Shown piece by piece: positions 9,362-19,189 of a DNA stretch of 64,000 nt (the first letter of the stretch is position 1; the number at the start of each line of letters is the position of its first letter). Below the pieces are notes generated by a model. That model saw nothing but the letters and a program-made list of their open reading frames with translations. It was not told where the DNA came from and did not search any database. The position numbers and the translations under genes were made by a program. Where the stretch lies: positions 62,001-126,000 of the forward strand of contig CP089452.1 of NCBI GenBank assembly GCA_026636295.1, in the 5' to 3' direction. The DNA comes from Medakamo hakoo. Taxonomy: Eukaryota; Chlorophyta; Trebouxiophyceae; Coccomyxaceae.

Positions 9362-11166
9362 GAAAAAACCTGTCCTTGTTTTCTTTTCTTTTCTTCCATT
9401 TTTTTCACACACACACGCACGCACTATCTCGCACCTCACGCCGTCCGCCGCCGGTCTGCCCGGCGGACATCCGCCGCCGCCGCCCGGTGCCGGCCGGCCG
9501 CAGTCGGCGGCGGGTGGTGGTGGGCGACGCGGACGGCGCTGCGCCCGCCAACCCACTCACAGCACCGGTGGCCCGCCCGGGGCGGCACGAGGGCAGCCGC
9601 CGCGGCGGCCGGGCCCGCCCGCCGCCGGTGCCGGCGCGGGCTCTGCGGCGGCGATTTACTGTTGCCACAGCTGCTGGTCGGGTGCTGGCCACCGCACCTG
9701 CGGACTTCGAGAGGCGGCGGTGGCGGCGGAGGGTTTTTTTCCAGCGCGCCGCCCGCGCCCATGCGCACCCACGCGTCCGCCCGGCGCCGGGCCCGGCGCC
9801 GCGCCCGTCGCGCCGTGCCAAAGGCAGGAGAAGCAGCCGCCCATGTCGCCACCATGACCGCGCTGTCCCCTCCTTCCTCGTCGTCGTCGCCGTCGTCGCC
9901 GTCGTCGTCGCTCCCCGGGGCAGCGACGCCGGCCGGCCGCCACTGCCCGCTCCGCCCGCCGCGCCCCCCGCTTTTCCCGTGCGGCGGCGCCAAGGCCGCC
10001 GCGTCCGCGGCTTCTGCAACGACAATGACGGCGGCGAGGGCGGCGGCCAAGACCGCGGATCCGGCGAGGGACGACGGGGCGGGCGGCGGGGGTGGCGGCC
10101 CACCGCCGTCGTCTGCCGCAGCTGCGGTCGTGGCCGGCGGCGGCGGCGGCCGCGGCGGCGGCGGCGGCGGCAGGGCCGGCCTCGCACTCGCACCGCCGCC
10201 ACCGCCGCCCTTCCACAGCCAGCTGGACACGGGCGCGCCACGGAGGGCGGCGGGGTCGCCCGGCATCACGCCGCCGCCGTCGTCGTCTGGGGGCGCCGGA
10301 GTTTCGGCGCGCGGGCGGCGGGCGGCGCGCGCGCGGCGGAGGACGGGCGGGAGGGGTGGGAGGGGACGGCGGACGGCGCGCATGGCAAGGCTGACCCGTG
10401 GACGGGTGGGGAGAGAGAGTCCGTGCGGGGTGGCGGGGGGGGGGGGGGGGGGGGGGGGGGGGAGGGCGCACCGAGAAGCCGCGGTTTTGAAAAGCGGGGG
10501 GCGGTTGGAGAGGTTGCAAGAAAACCGAAACCAGGACAGTCCTCTCTCAGCCATCTCCCCTCCCCCCCCTCCCTCCCCACCTCACTGCCTCACCCAGTAA
10601 AAAAAATCGGCACGGGGGAGGGCGTGGCGCCGCGACGCCGCCCTACCAACGCACACCACCACCATCCCGAACCCTCTCTCCAACGAGAGAAGGCACGGGA
10701 TGGGAGTGGTGGGCTGAGGCGGGCGCCGCGTGCGGGCCACACCTCCCCCCCCCGCGCGCGCGCGCGCTCTCAATCTTGCCAACACACAGAAGGTACAGAA
10801 AAAAAAACAAAATACGGGACGGTCAGGTCAGGTCAAACCAAAAAAGGGGGGGGGGGGAAGCCCATCAGAATTGAAGCGGCAGTGGCGACGAGCGTGGAGG
10901 AGAAAACCGCGCGCGCGCAGGAGGCACACGAGAGCCGGGGTGAGAGGGGAAAGGAGGGGGGCAGCGCGGCGCAACGCCTGGGGTGAGGAGGCGCAGCCCC
11001 GCCCGCCACCCCGCCCCTCCCCCCCATCCCCGTCTCCCGCCGCCGCCGGCGTCGCGAGCGTCCACACACACACACCTCGCGCCGTCCGCAGAAAGCTGCA
11101 AAAGGCACGCAGAGAACCCAAGGAACCGGGCACACCCTCCCAAAGGGCGCGCCCCCTCCCACACCC
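9362..11166. other. Low-complexity, GC-rich region without a clear gene
   Basis: 1.8 kb between NSE1 and the WD40 gene. It contains GCC/GGC/GTC triplet repeats (9870-10200), a 28-nt G run at 10435-10462 and A/C homopolymers. Both strands stay open for hundreds of codons. The best minus-strand candidate runs from the ATG at 10381-10383 to a stop near 9436 (about 315 aa, Pro/Ala/Gly/Asp-rich, one hydrophobic stretch AGSAVLAAALAAVIVVAEA). The plus strand is equally open. I cannot choose between a low-complexity gene, a missing last NSE1 exon, or neither. The last 550 bp before 11166 look like 3' UTR and spacer. Confidence 0.35.
10435..10462 (+). repeat. G28 homopolymer
   Basis: Uninterrupted run of 28 G on the plus strand within the low-complexity block. 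It has strong quadruplex potential and is a likely site of polymerase or assembly error. Confidence 0.9.
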
Positions 11167-13260
11167 TCACACCCGCCACACCAGCACCTCGCCGCCCTTG
11201 TCGCCAGACACCAGCGTGTCCAGCGGGCCCGCGGCCAGCGCGCGGACGGGGTGGGAGTGGCCGTACAGGGCGCCCGCAGGGGCCGGGACGAGCGGGGAGG
11301 AGGACGGGGAAGGAGAGGACGCGGACGCGGCGGCGACGGCCGCGGCCGCGACGACGGCGCCGCCGCGGCCGCCGCGCCCGCCCGCGCCCGCGGCCGCGAG
11401 CAGCGCCGCTTCCCAGCACTCGCCGCTCATCGACTCGCCCTCCGCACAGTCGTCGGGCTCCTGCTCGCCGTCCACGCCATCGTACGCGCCACCGCCGTCA
11501 ATGGCCCACCGCCGGACGAGGCCGTCGTCGCCGCCCGTGTAGAGCAGGCCGTCACCCGCCACGCACGCGCAGCGGACGCGGCCGCCGCCGTGCGCGGCGT
11601 GCACGGCGCCGGCCGGGCGCAGGCTGGCCGCCTCCCACGCACGGACAGATCCGTCGTGGGACGTCGTGTAGATGAAGCGCGAGCCGGGCGGGCATGCAAT
11701 GGCCGTGACGCGGCCGGCGTGGGACGCCTCGCGGGGCGCGGACAGCGTCGGGGCGGGCGGCAGGCCGCCGCCCTCGGCCGAGACCGCCCAGCCGCGCAGC
11801 GACCCGTCCGTGCCGCCCGCGTAGACCATGCCGCCGCCGCAGCCGAGCGCGGACACGTCACCCGTGTCGCCCAGGCTCGCCTCGCCGACCAGGCGGGGCA
11901 CGGCGCGGGACAGGTCCCACTGCTTCAGGCCGCCGCACCCGCACGAAAACAGCCAGCGCCCCGACGCGGCCAGCGCGCGCACCCAGCCCGAATGCCCGCC
12001 GAGCCCGACGCCGGGCAGGAGGCGCCCGTCCGGCGGTTCCCAGGCCGCGACCGCCCGCCCGGCCGACCCGATGAAGACGGTGGGGCGGGCGGCGCGGGCG
12101 GCGGCGCAGGGGCCGCCGTCCATGGACGCCAGGGCGGCCGCGCGCGCGGAGCAGTGCTCCAGGTCGGCGGCCAGGGCAAAGACGGGCGCGCCAGAGGATT
12201 CGGAGGAGGGGGAGGGGGGAGCGGGCGACGACGCGTCGGGCGGGGGCGCCACGACCAGGCTGCCGTCCTCAACGACGGCGGCCGGGGCGTCGACGGGGCC
12301 GCCGTCCCCGCCGTCCGCGGGCGGCGGCGCCGCGCCGGCCGCGGGGACGACCAGCCGCGCGACCGGCTGCGCGGTCGGCGGGTGGGAGCACGGCTCGCCG
12401 TCACTGGACGGGCCCGCGCCCCCGCCGCAGAGTGGGCCTTCCGCGGCTGTCAGCGACCAGAGCGCGACGGTCTTGTCCATGGAGCCGGAGACAATGACTT
12501 TGGCGTCGGCTGTTTTGAGTGTGTGTGGGTGTGGTGTGTTATGTGGGGTGGTGGAGGGCACGGGGGCGTGTGAGAAGGGCGGTTGAGAAGAGCCGAGCTG
12601 CATGCGTCGCCGTGGCGCCGACACGCCATCCCCGCCCGCGCACGCCGGCCGAGCAGGAGGGCGAGTAATTTGCGTGCACGCTCGCAGCGAGTTGACGGCG
12701 GGGCAGCGGGCACAACAACGGCAGCGACGCTAGGATTGCCGGCAGCCAAGCGAGGACGACGAGAGGCCACGCGCCGGGCCCGTCCGGGGCAAATTGTCGC
12801 CGCTGTCTGCTCGCCGTTTTATCCACGCCGCGCACGCAAAACCTCCCTCCACGTCAGCTCACACCCACCCATAGGTCTGCCCCGTACCTTGGTCAACCAA
12901 CACGAGCAGGGATGTGACGGCGCCAGCGTGCGCGGGCGCGGCCGGCGCGGGCGCAGACGCGTCGGCGACGGCAGGAGCAGCGCCTGTCGCTGGCGAAGAA
13001 GAAGACGCCGTGGAGCTGGACAGGCGCCGGCACAGCACCGCCTCCCGCGGCGGTGGGCGAACCGCCGGCTCAGCCGCCGACAGGACGGCGGTCGGAGGCG
13101 GGGTGGCCAGGCGACGGGCCGGCCGGAGCGGGCGGCGGCGCTGCACCAAGGCGTTGCGAGCTGTGGGCGAGGCAGGGCGGCCGGGCCGGCCGGCCGCGGC
13201 CGCCGCCGCCGCGGCGGTGGCGGGAAGAGGGCGTGTGCAGGCCGAGGTGAGCGTGGCCAT
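11167..13260 (-). CDS. WD40-repeat protein with organelle-targeting-like leader
   Basis: Exons 13260-12888 and 12509-11167 (donor GTACGG, acceptor AACAG) give 571 aa. The first 55 residues (MATLTSACTRPLPATA...) are rich in Ala, Arg, Ser and Thr with no acids, like a plastid or mitochondrial presequence. At least six WD repeats follow, with strand d signatures SGSMDKTVALWSL (created by the splice junction), CGCGGLKQWDL, GGTDGSLRGWAV, TSHDGSVRAWEA, GGDDGLVRRWAI and GDKGGEVLVWRV. The last blade ends at the stop, so the propeller closes at the C terminus. Acidic Asp/Glu inserts and Ala-rich loops separate some blades. A scaffold role is all the fold allows. If the leader works, this would be an organellar WD40 protein, which is uncommon. 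It lies head to head with the TLP18.3-like gene. Confidence 0.88.
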
Positions 13261-13415
13261 ATGTTTTTTTTTTTTTTTTTGAGGGGCGGGGGCGGGGCGG
13301 GCCCCCGGCACCGGGAGAGAGAAGACGAAGTGAAAGAGAGGGGAGCAGTTTTCCCTCAGCACTGCACAATTTTCTCCCCCCCCCCCCCGCCACCACAAAA
13401 CAAAACTCTCGCAAA
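13261..13415. promoter_or_regulatory. Bidirectional promoter interval WD40 / TLP18.3-like
   Basis: Only 155 bp lie between the divergent starts. The spacer includes T runs (13263-13280) and a run of about 13 C (13377-13389). It is the shortest divergent spacer in the window. Promoter role inferred. Confidence 0.45.
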
Positions 13416-13506
13416 ATGGCCGCCACCATCTCCGCCCGCTCCAACTTGGCCGTTGCCCGCCGCGCCGCGCCGCGCGTCGCCGTGAAGGCCGCGGCGTCGA
13501 CGAAGG

Positions 13507-13547
<41 letters not shown>

Positions 13548-14689
13548 GCACGAAAAAAAAAGGGACGCCGGAGCGCGACCGCGACCGGCCACACGCGCGC
13601 CGCCGGATACGCTTTCCTTGTCGCGGCCGCACTCGTGGGGCAGGCCTCCTGCCCACGCCGCACACCGCATTGCGCGCCGTATGCATTACGTTTGACTCTT
13701 GACGAAAGCAGCGTCCAATGCAAGACCGTGACTGCCCGTGCGCCGCGCTTTTCTCTGCCCCCTCTCGCCGTTCCTCCCCTGGCCAAGGCCCGATTGCACC
13801 CCCACTCTCACGCGCCGCTCCCACCACCACACACACACACTCTCAGTCCTTCGCCACGTCCGTCGCGTCCAAGCTGCTGGCGGTGAGTTTACGAAAGCGG
13901 AGGCGGATTGGCGCGGCGGAAGGGTGGCGCGTGCAGCAGCCGGTGCACGCAAAAAAACGCCCGCACCCGCGTCCTCTCATCCTCTCTGCACCCACCCCCC
14001 TCCGCCCCGCCCCCCAGGCCACCGCCGCCACCACCCTGGCCCTGTCCCCGCTCGCCCCCGGCGCCCTGGCCGGCGAGTTCGACCTGCTGGCATCCCCCAA
14101 ACCCGACTCCTCCCCGGCCTCGTACGTCATCGACGACGCGGGCGTCCTCAACCGCACGACGAAGAAGAGCCTCGGCGACGCGCTCGCCCGCCTGGAGACG
14201 ACGACGGGCTACCGGCTGGAGGTCGCGACCGTGCGCAAGCTGGAGGTGGAGTCGGACGCGTTCGCCCTGGGCGACAAGCTCGTCGAGCACTGGTACCCGA
14301 CCGTCCAGGAGGGCGGCAAGAAGGGCGTGCTGCTGCTCGTGACGGCGACCAAGGACGGCGCGCTGACGGGCGGGCCGTCCTTCCTGAAGGCCGTCGGCGA
14401 CGACCTCATCGACTCGATCACGGCCGACAACCTGCCGATCCTGGCGGCGGACGAGAAGTTCAACGAGGCGGTGACGTCCTCCGTCAAGCGCGTGGAAGCC
14501 AAGCTCAACGGCGCGGCCGACCCGGGCCCGCCCGCGCGCAAAAACACGGCGCGCGGCCGGACGTACAAGACCAAGGCGGAGACGGACCGGACGCGTGGGG
14601 CGACGGGCACCATTGTGCTGACGCTGCTGGGCATTTCGGTGGTGGTGCCCATGCTGCAGTACTGGGGCTACACGAGCTCCGACGAGTGA
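13416..14689 (+). CDS. TPM-domain thylakoid lumen protein (TLP18.3-like)
   Basis: Exons 13416-13508, 13847-13882 and 14018-14689, all phase 0, give 266 aa. The N terminus has a two-part signal: a basic, Ser/Ala-rich stroma-targeting stretch in exons 1-2 (MAATISARSNLAVARRAAPR), then a hydrophobic ATTLALSPLAPGALA followed by GEF, a plausible thylakoid-peptidase site near residue 61. The mature part is a TPM_phosphatase domain: YVIDDAGVLNRTTKKSL, TGYRLEVATVRKLE, KLVEHWYPT, KKGVLLLVTATKDGAL and SITADNLPILA. A single C-terminal helix (IVLTLLGISVVVPML) matches TLP18.3, which aids photosystem II repair. Intron 1 begins directly with a 37-bp GT tract. Exon 2 is only 36 nt. Assignment to the TLP18.3 group rather than another TPM protein rests on the leader and the C-terminal anchor. 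Confidence 0.9.
13509..13545 (+). repeat. (GT)n microsatellite at a splice donor
   Basis: About 18 GT units start at the donor dinucleotide of TLP18.3 intron 1, so several overlapping GT donors exist in register. Splicing at the first one keeps the frame. Confidence 0.9.
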
Positions 14690-15162
14690 GGGGAGGCGGG
14701 CGCAGGTGTGCGCGCGCGGTGTGCCTGCCATCCAAAAACCCGATGGATGGACACAGCGCCGAGATGATGAACGTCTCGAGGTGTGAGACGAGTGTGCTTT
14801 TGTTCTTTTTTTTGGCGCGCGTGTTTTGTCATGAACCCTGCCCCCACGCACGCGTGGCGAGGGGCCGGAGCGTGCGCCCACAGAATTCTTTTTTGATCGG
14901 AGAGAGAGAGGGGAGCGAGTTTTCCCATCGCGTGGGGGAGAGGCGGTGGTGTGTGTGGATTGTCGAAAGAGAGGAGGAAAAGAATGAGAGACGTCCCTGC
15001 ACATGGCCACGCGCTCCACCACTCTCAGCCTGCTCAGGCGGAGCGCACGCACAGGGTTCGTGCGGCGAAAAAGAAGGGCAACGCCTTGGTCTCGTTCCTT
15101 GGGATTGCACCATCCCTCCATCCCCTCCATCCCCCCACCCTCCCCATCCGTCTCCACACCCA
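14690..15162. other. Convergent intergenic spacer TLP18.3-like / SPT4
   Basis: 473 bp between two converging stops; it should hold both 3' UTRs. It is lower in GC, with A/T runs and purine tracts. I see no coding or RNA feature. Confidence 0.5.
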
Positions 15163-15537
15163 TCACTCCGTCCCGCGCACCCACCGGATGCCCGCGCTCC
15201 GCATCGCCTCCTCCACACTGGCGCTCGGCTGGACGCGAGGCCCCAGCGCCACCGCGTACACGCCTGGCACGGGCCCCGCGCCACCGCCGCCACGCAACCG
15301 CACCCACCGCACCGCCCACGACCCGGCCGGGTCGGGCACCGCCATGACGCCCCGGAAATCCGTGGTCGTCGCGTCGGCCACCCGGTCCGGGTCGTCCGCC
15401 ATCTCCAGGAAGGCACAGTTTTCGCAGCCGCGCGCCTCAAACTGGGCGGCCGTCTTCACGAGGCGGCAGGCCACGCACGCGACGAGGTGCTTCCCGAAAT
15501 CGGTGGGCACGGCGGCGGCGGTGGACAGGTCGGCCAT
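15163..15537 (-). CDS. SPT4: Transcription elongation factor SPT4
   Basis: Intronless, 124 aa, close to the usual 115-120. The zinc ribbon is intact: Cys21-x2-Cys24 and Cys38-x2-Cys41 in the context LVACVACRLVK and RGCENCAFLEM. Downstream the SPT5-binding beta-sheet motifs are recognisable: TTDFRGVMAVPDP, SWAVRWVRL and PGVYAVALG, and the C-terminal helix SVEEAMRSAGI. SPT4 binds the NGN domain of SPT5 to form DSIF, which clamps RNA polymerase II during elongation. The start is the ATG at 15535-15537; upstream sequence in the same frame is Pro/Arg-rich and not conserved-looking. It is one of few intronless genes here. Confidence 0.95.
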   Translation of the reverse strand: MADLSTAAAVPTDFGKHLVACVACRLVKTAAQFEARGCENCAFLEMADDPDRVADATTTDFRGVMAVPDPAGSWAVRWVRLRGGGGAGPVPGVYAVALGPRVQPSASVEEAMRSAGIRWVRGTE

Positions 15538-16121
15538 GTTTGGTGCGGCTGCGGTGGTTCCTGTGGGGTACCCAGATGCCCTGCTGCCTCGTGAGAGGAG
15601 GAGGGGGGATGAGGCGGCCTGGGCGTGGTCGGCGACGGGGCGAATCGGCGGCACGGCCAGCGCCGGGCGAATGGGGAGTGCGGGCACGGCGCAAAAACAG
15701 GGGAGCCGTGCGCTCTCTCTACCGGATCTCGCGTGGCGCGGTCGAGATGTGAGGCGTGCTGGTCCAGCACAGAGCGCGAGGAGGGCTGGGAGAGCGGGCG
15801 CAACGCCCCGGACGCGGCTCACGAAAGAACAGAGTGAGCACAGACACTCCGCCGACCCCTCCAGTTTCCCACCAAGGAATGATTTCGTTTCAATCTTACA
15901 CAGCGCCGGCCGGACCCACACATCGACCGCCCACTCTCCAGGGTAGTGTATATAAAGAATTCAGGACACAAAGAATTGTTTGCAGGCAAAAAAGAATGGA
16001 CTAGCTCTCTCTCTCCCTCTCTCTCTCTTCTCTCTCAAAAAAACGCAACACGGCCCACGCCCGTCTTCCTCGACGGTCGCGCGCCTGGCATGCTCCCTCG
16101 CTCCCTTCCGCCCGCCGTCGC
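15538..16121. other. Spacer between SPT4 and the ELIP-like gene
   Basis: 584 bp holding the SPT4 upstream region and the 3' UTR of the ELIP-like gene. A TATATA at about 15949-15954 lies about 410 bp upstream of the SPT4 ATG; it could be a TATA element only if the leader is long. CT-rich tracts occur at 16008-16036. Confidence 0.4.
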
Positions 16122-17514
16122 CTAGAACCCCGACGCCGGCCCCAAGAGGCCGACCGCTTTCGCGTACCCGATGAGCTGGCCGAGCACGCCCTGGCCGGTG
16201 GCGGATTCCACGATGCACGCGGCGAGGAAGCCGAGCATGGCCCAGCGCCCGTTCTCGCGCTCGACCGACTTGGCGTACGCCCACGACGCGTCGCCAGACA
16301 GGCGGGCCGCCTCGACCGCGTCCGCGCGAGACGCCAGGGACACAGACGGTCCGGGCGCGGACGCAGACTTGGCGGCGTCCAGCTCGCCGACCGTCAGCCC
16401 GCCCAGCGGGCCGGCCTCCGTCGCGGCACGTCCCGCCGCGGCGGCCGCAGCAATCTCGGCGTCCGCGTCGGCGCCCAGCACCGCGTCGGCCGGCGTGCCG
16501 GCGGCTTTGGCGGCGGCAATGGCAGCGAAGGACGTGGGCGACGTGAAGTCGCCGCGCGCCTTCAACTCCGCTCCGGCCTGCGCCTGGTCCGCCAGGTCGG
16601 ACGGGCGCACGCCGAACAGCGCGCCGTACCGCGCGCGGTCGGCGGGCGACATGGACCCCGACGACGCTTCGTACAGCGTGCGCAGCGTGGAGGCCAGGGT
16701 CAGGCCGCCGAAGACGGTGCCCAGGGTCGCGGTCAGGCCGGGCGACGGGACGGGGAAGCCGAGCTGGGCGAGCGCGCCGCCGTGGCCGCCCGCCTCGCCG
16801 ATGACGGCGCACAGGAAACCGATCATGGCCAGGCGGCCGACCCAGAGCTGTGTTGTGTTTTGTGGGTTGGGGTGGGGGTGGGGTGAGGAGAGGCGTGGGT
16901 AGGGGCGCGCGTGAGAGAGGGTGTGTGCCGCGCCAGGAGAGGAGCTGGGAAGGTGGGGCGCAGTCGTGCTGCCCTGGCGCGCAGCCAAATCCTGCGCTGG
17001 GAGCGCGCCACGGCGCGTGCGGCAGCGCGCAGGAAACGGAAGGCCAGGCTCGGTGTGTGCCTCCCCAACTCAATGCCACCGCGGGCATGAGCAGGCGCCC
17101 GCGCCCGCCTTCTCCTGCGCGCGATGCATCACAAATACCGTGTTGACCCGTCTGGTGCGTGTCGCACGCTGCCCTGCACCGCGGACGGCCTCCCCACGCG
17201 CGAAACATTGGCCGCCCCGAAAAAAAGACTACTCCGCCTCCCAATCCTCGCACCTCAGCGAACGGCGTGAAGCCGAACAGGCCTTCCGTCGTGTCCAGGC
17301 CGATCTTGTTGGCCACAGCCACCACGCCGTCTTCGGCGGGCGTGGCGGCGGCGCGCACGACGGGCTGGGCCGCGCGGCGGGCTGACGCGGAACGGACAGC
17401 CGGCCGCACGGGCAGCAACGCGGCCGAGCGGCGGGCCGGGGCGGCCGCGGCAGCAGCGGCGCGACGAGTCGACGAAGCGACGGCCGGGCGAGCGGACATG
17501 GTCAGGGCCGGCAT
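16122..17514 (-). CDS. ELIP-like light-harvesting superfamily protein
   Basis: Exons 17514-17254 and 16847-16122 (donor GTGCGA, acceptor CACAG) give 328 aa. Residues 1-55 are Arg/Ser/Ala-rich without acids, a typical plastid transit peptide. Splicing creates the first chlorophyll-binding helix, FAELWVGRLAMIGFLCAVIGE; a second helix follows (LTATLGTVFGGLTLASTL), and the third is ERENGRWAMLGFLAACIVES. The ExxxGRxAM and ExxNGRxAM signatures at helices 1 and 3, with an unrelated helix 2, are the ELIP/SEP pattern; the stretch after helix 1 (GGALAQLGFPVP) also recalls PsbS. Unusually, a hydrophilic Ala-rich insert of about 110 residues separates helices 2 and 3. Such proteins are usually photoprotective, binding free chlorophyll or carotenoid. 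It lies head to head with the mL45-like gene. Confidence 0.85.
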
Positions 17515-17694
17515 GGTTGTGTGCGGTGAGTGGCGGAAAGGTGGGAAAGGCGGAGGTAGTGGAGGTTGAGAGAATGCAGGTGTGAGGGAGGGCAGGAAGG
17601 CCCGGCCGCGGAAGACAAAGCTCAGTGTTTCATTTCTTTCACGCTGTTGTCACACCAATTCGCCAGGCTCTGCGCCCGAGCGCGTGCGTGCCGG
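17515..17694. promoter_or_regulatory. Bidirectional promoter interval ELIP-like / mL45-like
   Basis: 180 bp between divergent start codons. No TATA box is obvious. Inferred from geometry. Confidence 0.45.
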
Positions 17695-18696
17695 ATGCGG
17701 ACCGCCTCTCTGGCCAGCCGGGCCTGGCTGGCAGCGGCAGCGCGGGGCGGCGAGGCCGCCTGGCGGCCTCCTCCTCGTTCCGCCGCCGCAGCCGTGACCC
17801 AGCCCTGGCCGCACCCGCCGTTTGCCTCGTCGTCCGCCTTCTCCACGACGGCCCGCGCGGCCTGGGGCGCCGCTGAAGCCGCGCGCGAACCACCCGCTCC
17901 AGCTCAAAAGCAAAAAGGCCCGCGCTACACCATCGCCGCCTCGGCCGCCGCCGCCCAGGCCGTCTCCCTGCGCGCCGCGCCGACCGCGTCTGGCGTCCTC
18001 GTCGACCCGTACCGCGGCGAGCCGCCGCCCCTCCCCCTGTCCGCCTGGGTCACGCCGTCCGGGTGGAAGGCACGCTGGTCCCGGTGGGTGGGCGGCGCCA
18101 AGTCCATGTACACGCTGGCGAAGCTGAAGAAGCTGGTGCCGGGGTTTGACTTGCCGGCCTTCAAGGGCGAGGCGGGGGCGCTGTACACGGCCACGTGCGC
18201 GGCCCTGGCGTCCGGCGACCGCCCCGCCCTCCGGGACTTGCTCACGCCCACGGAATACACGGCGGCCAAGCGCCAGCTGCGGGCGCGGGAGGAGGGCGGG
18301 TGGGCGGGCGTGGAGTGGGGGCTGGACGGCGGGCGCCCCCCCGCCATCGAAGTCCTCCGCGCCCGCCTGGTCATGGCCAACCCCCGGGACGAGCGGGCCG
18401 GCTTTGCGCAAGTCACGGTGGGGCTGGACAGCGTCCAGACCTTTGTGGCCCGGGACCGCGCCGGGCGGGTGGTCGCGACCTCGGCGCCGGACGGGGTGAG
18501 CCTGGGGGAGGCCGCTGGGGGCGGAGGTCCGCCCCCCAGCCCGCCGCCCACGCCCGTCCGGGACGTGTGGGTCCTGGAACGGTACCTGGGCGGCGGGCCT
18601 GCCGCGCGGTGGCGGGTGGCGGCGCGCCTCCCCGACCCGCCGCCGCGGGTGCGGCCGCCGCGGTGGTGGGGCTGGATCGGTGGGCGGCGGGGGTGA
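17695..18696 (+). CDS. Mitochondrial ribosomal protein mL45-like (Tim44-like domain)
   Basis: Intronless, 333 aa from the ATG at 17695 (MRTASLASRAWLAAAARGG). The first 50 residues are rich in Arg, Ala and Ser without acids, a probable mitochondrial presequence. The Tim44-like region begins at WKARWSRWVGGAKSMYTLAK and continues KLVPGFDLPAFKGEAGALY, then ALASGDRPALRDLLTPTEY, followed by beta strands such as RARLVMANPRDE and FAQVTVGLDSVQTFV, ending in VWVLERYLGG and RWRVAARLP. The order, with a basic helix, then DxxxLRDLLT and a mixed sheet, fits mL45, which anchors mitoribosomes to the inner membrane. TIM44 itself is longer and has an N-terminal coiled coil that is missing here. The C-terminal tail is Pro/Trp/Arg-rich. 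Confidence 0.75.
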   Translation: MRTASLASRAWLAAAARGGEAAWRPPPRSAAAAVTQPWPHPPFASSSAFSTTARAAWGAAEAAREPPAPAQKQKGPRYTIAASAAAAQAVSLRAAPTASGVLVDPYRGEPPPLPLSAWVTPSGWKARWSRWVGGAKSMYTLAKLKKLVPGFDLPAFKGEAGALYTATCAALASGDRPALRDLLTPTEYTAAKRQLRAREEGGWAGVEWGLDGGRPPAIEVLRARLVMANPRDERAGFAQVTVGLDSVQTFVARDRAGRVVATSAPDGVSLGEAAGGGGPPPSPPPTPVRDVWVLERYLGGGPAARWRVAARLPDPPPRVRPPRWWGWIGGRRG

Positions 18697-18756
18697 GAGG
18701 GTAGTGTGTGTGTTGCTGTGGGGTGTGCCCTGCACCAGTTTTTTTTCACTCACGCG

Positions 18757-18851
<95 letters not shown>

Positions 18852-19081
18852 TCATCGGCAGCACACACAGCGCGAGGGACGCGTGCTGTCGCACGCGCCC
18901 GCGCTTCCGCCCGCCTTGTTGTGCTTATCTCTCTCTCTCTCCAGCAGCACCCTCTCCCCACCCCCACCCCACCAAAAAAACACGCGCGCTCTCACGGCAG
19001 CTGTGCGCCCCCTCTCCCTCCTCTCCCACGCGCGCCCACGTGGAGACGGGCGTGGCGCGTGGTTTCGCTCCCGCTCTCCCT

Positions 19082-19171
<90 letters not shown>

Positions 19172-19189
19172 CTTCACCCTCCCTCATCC
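18697..19189. repeat. Convergent spacer with two long (CA)n tracts
   Basis: Between the stop of the mL45-like gene and the stop of the next minus-strand gene. Two CA arrays, 18759-18848 and 19083-19169, nearly perfect and about 90 bp each, flank 230 bp of unique CT-rich sequence. Both lie in predicted 3' UTR. Alternating purine-pyrimidine DNA of this length can form Z-DNA. Confidence 0.9.

Noticed and set aside
9563-9857. RING-like fourth exon of NSE1
   Set aside because: Cys/His spacing is suggestive but lacks the His and Cys of the second zinc site; kept only as a finding, not in the CDS.
7552-10986. A plus-strand open frame of over 1100 codons
   Set aside because: Apart from NSE1 exon 1 it is an Arg/Gly/Pro-rich shadow crossing introns, UTR and homopolymers.
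15946-15957. TATATAAA-like motif as a TATA box
   Set aside because: It is about 410 bp from the nearest minus-strand start and no plus-strand gene begins nearby.
18759-19169. Telomeric or centromeric satellite
   Set aside because: The unit is a simple CA dinucleotide, short, and sits between ordinary genes.
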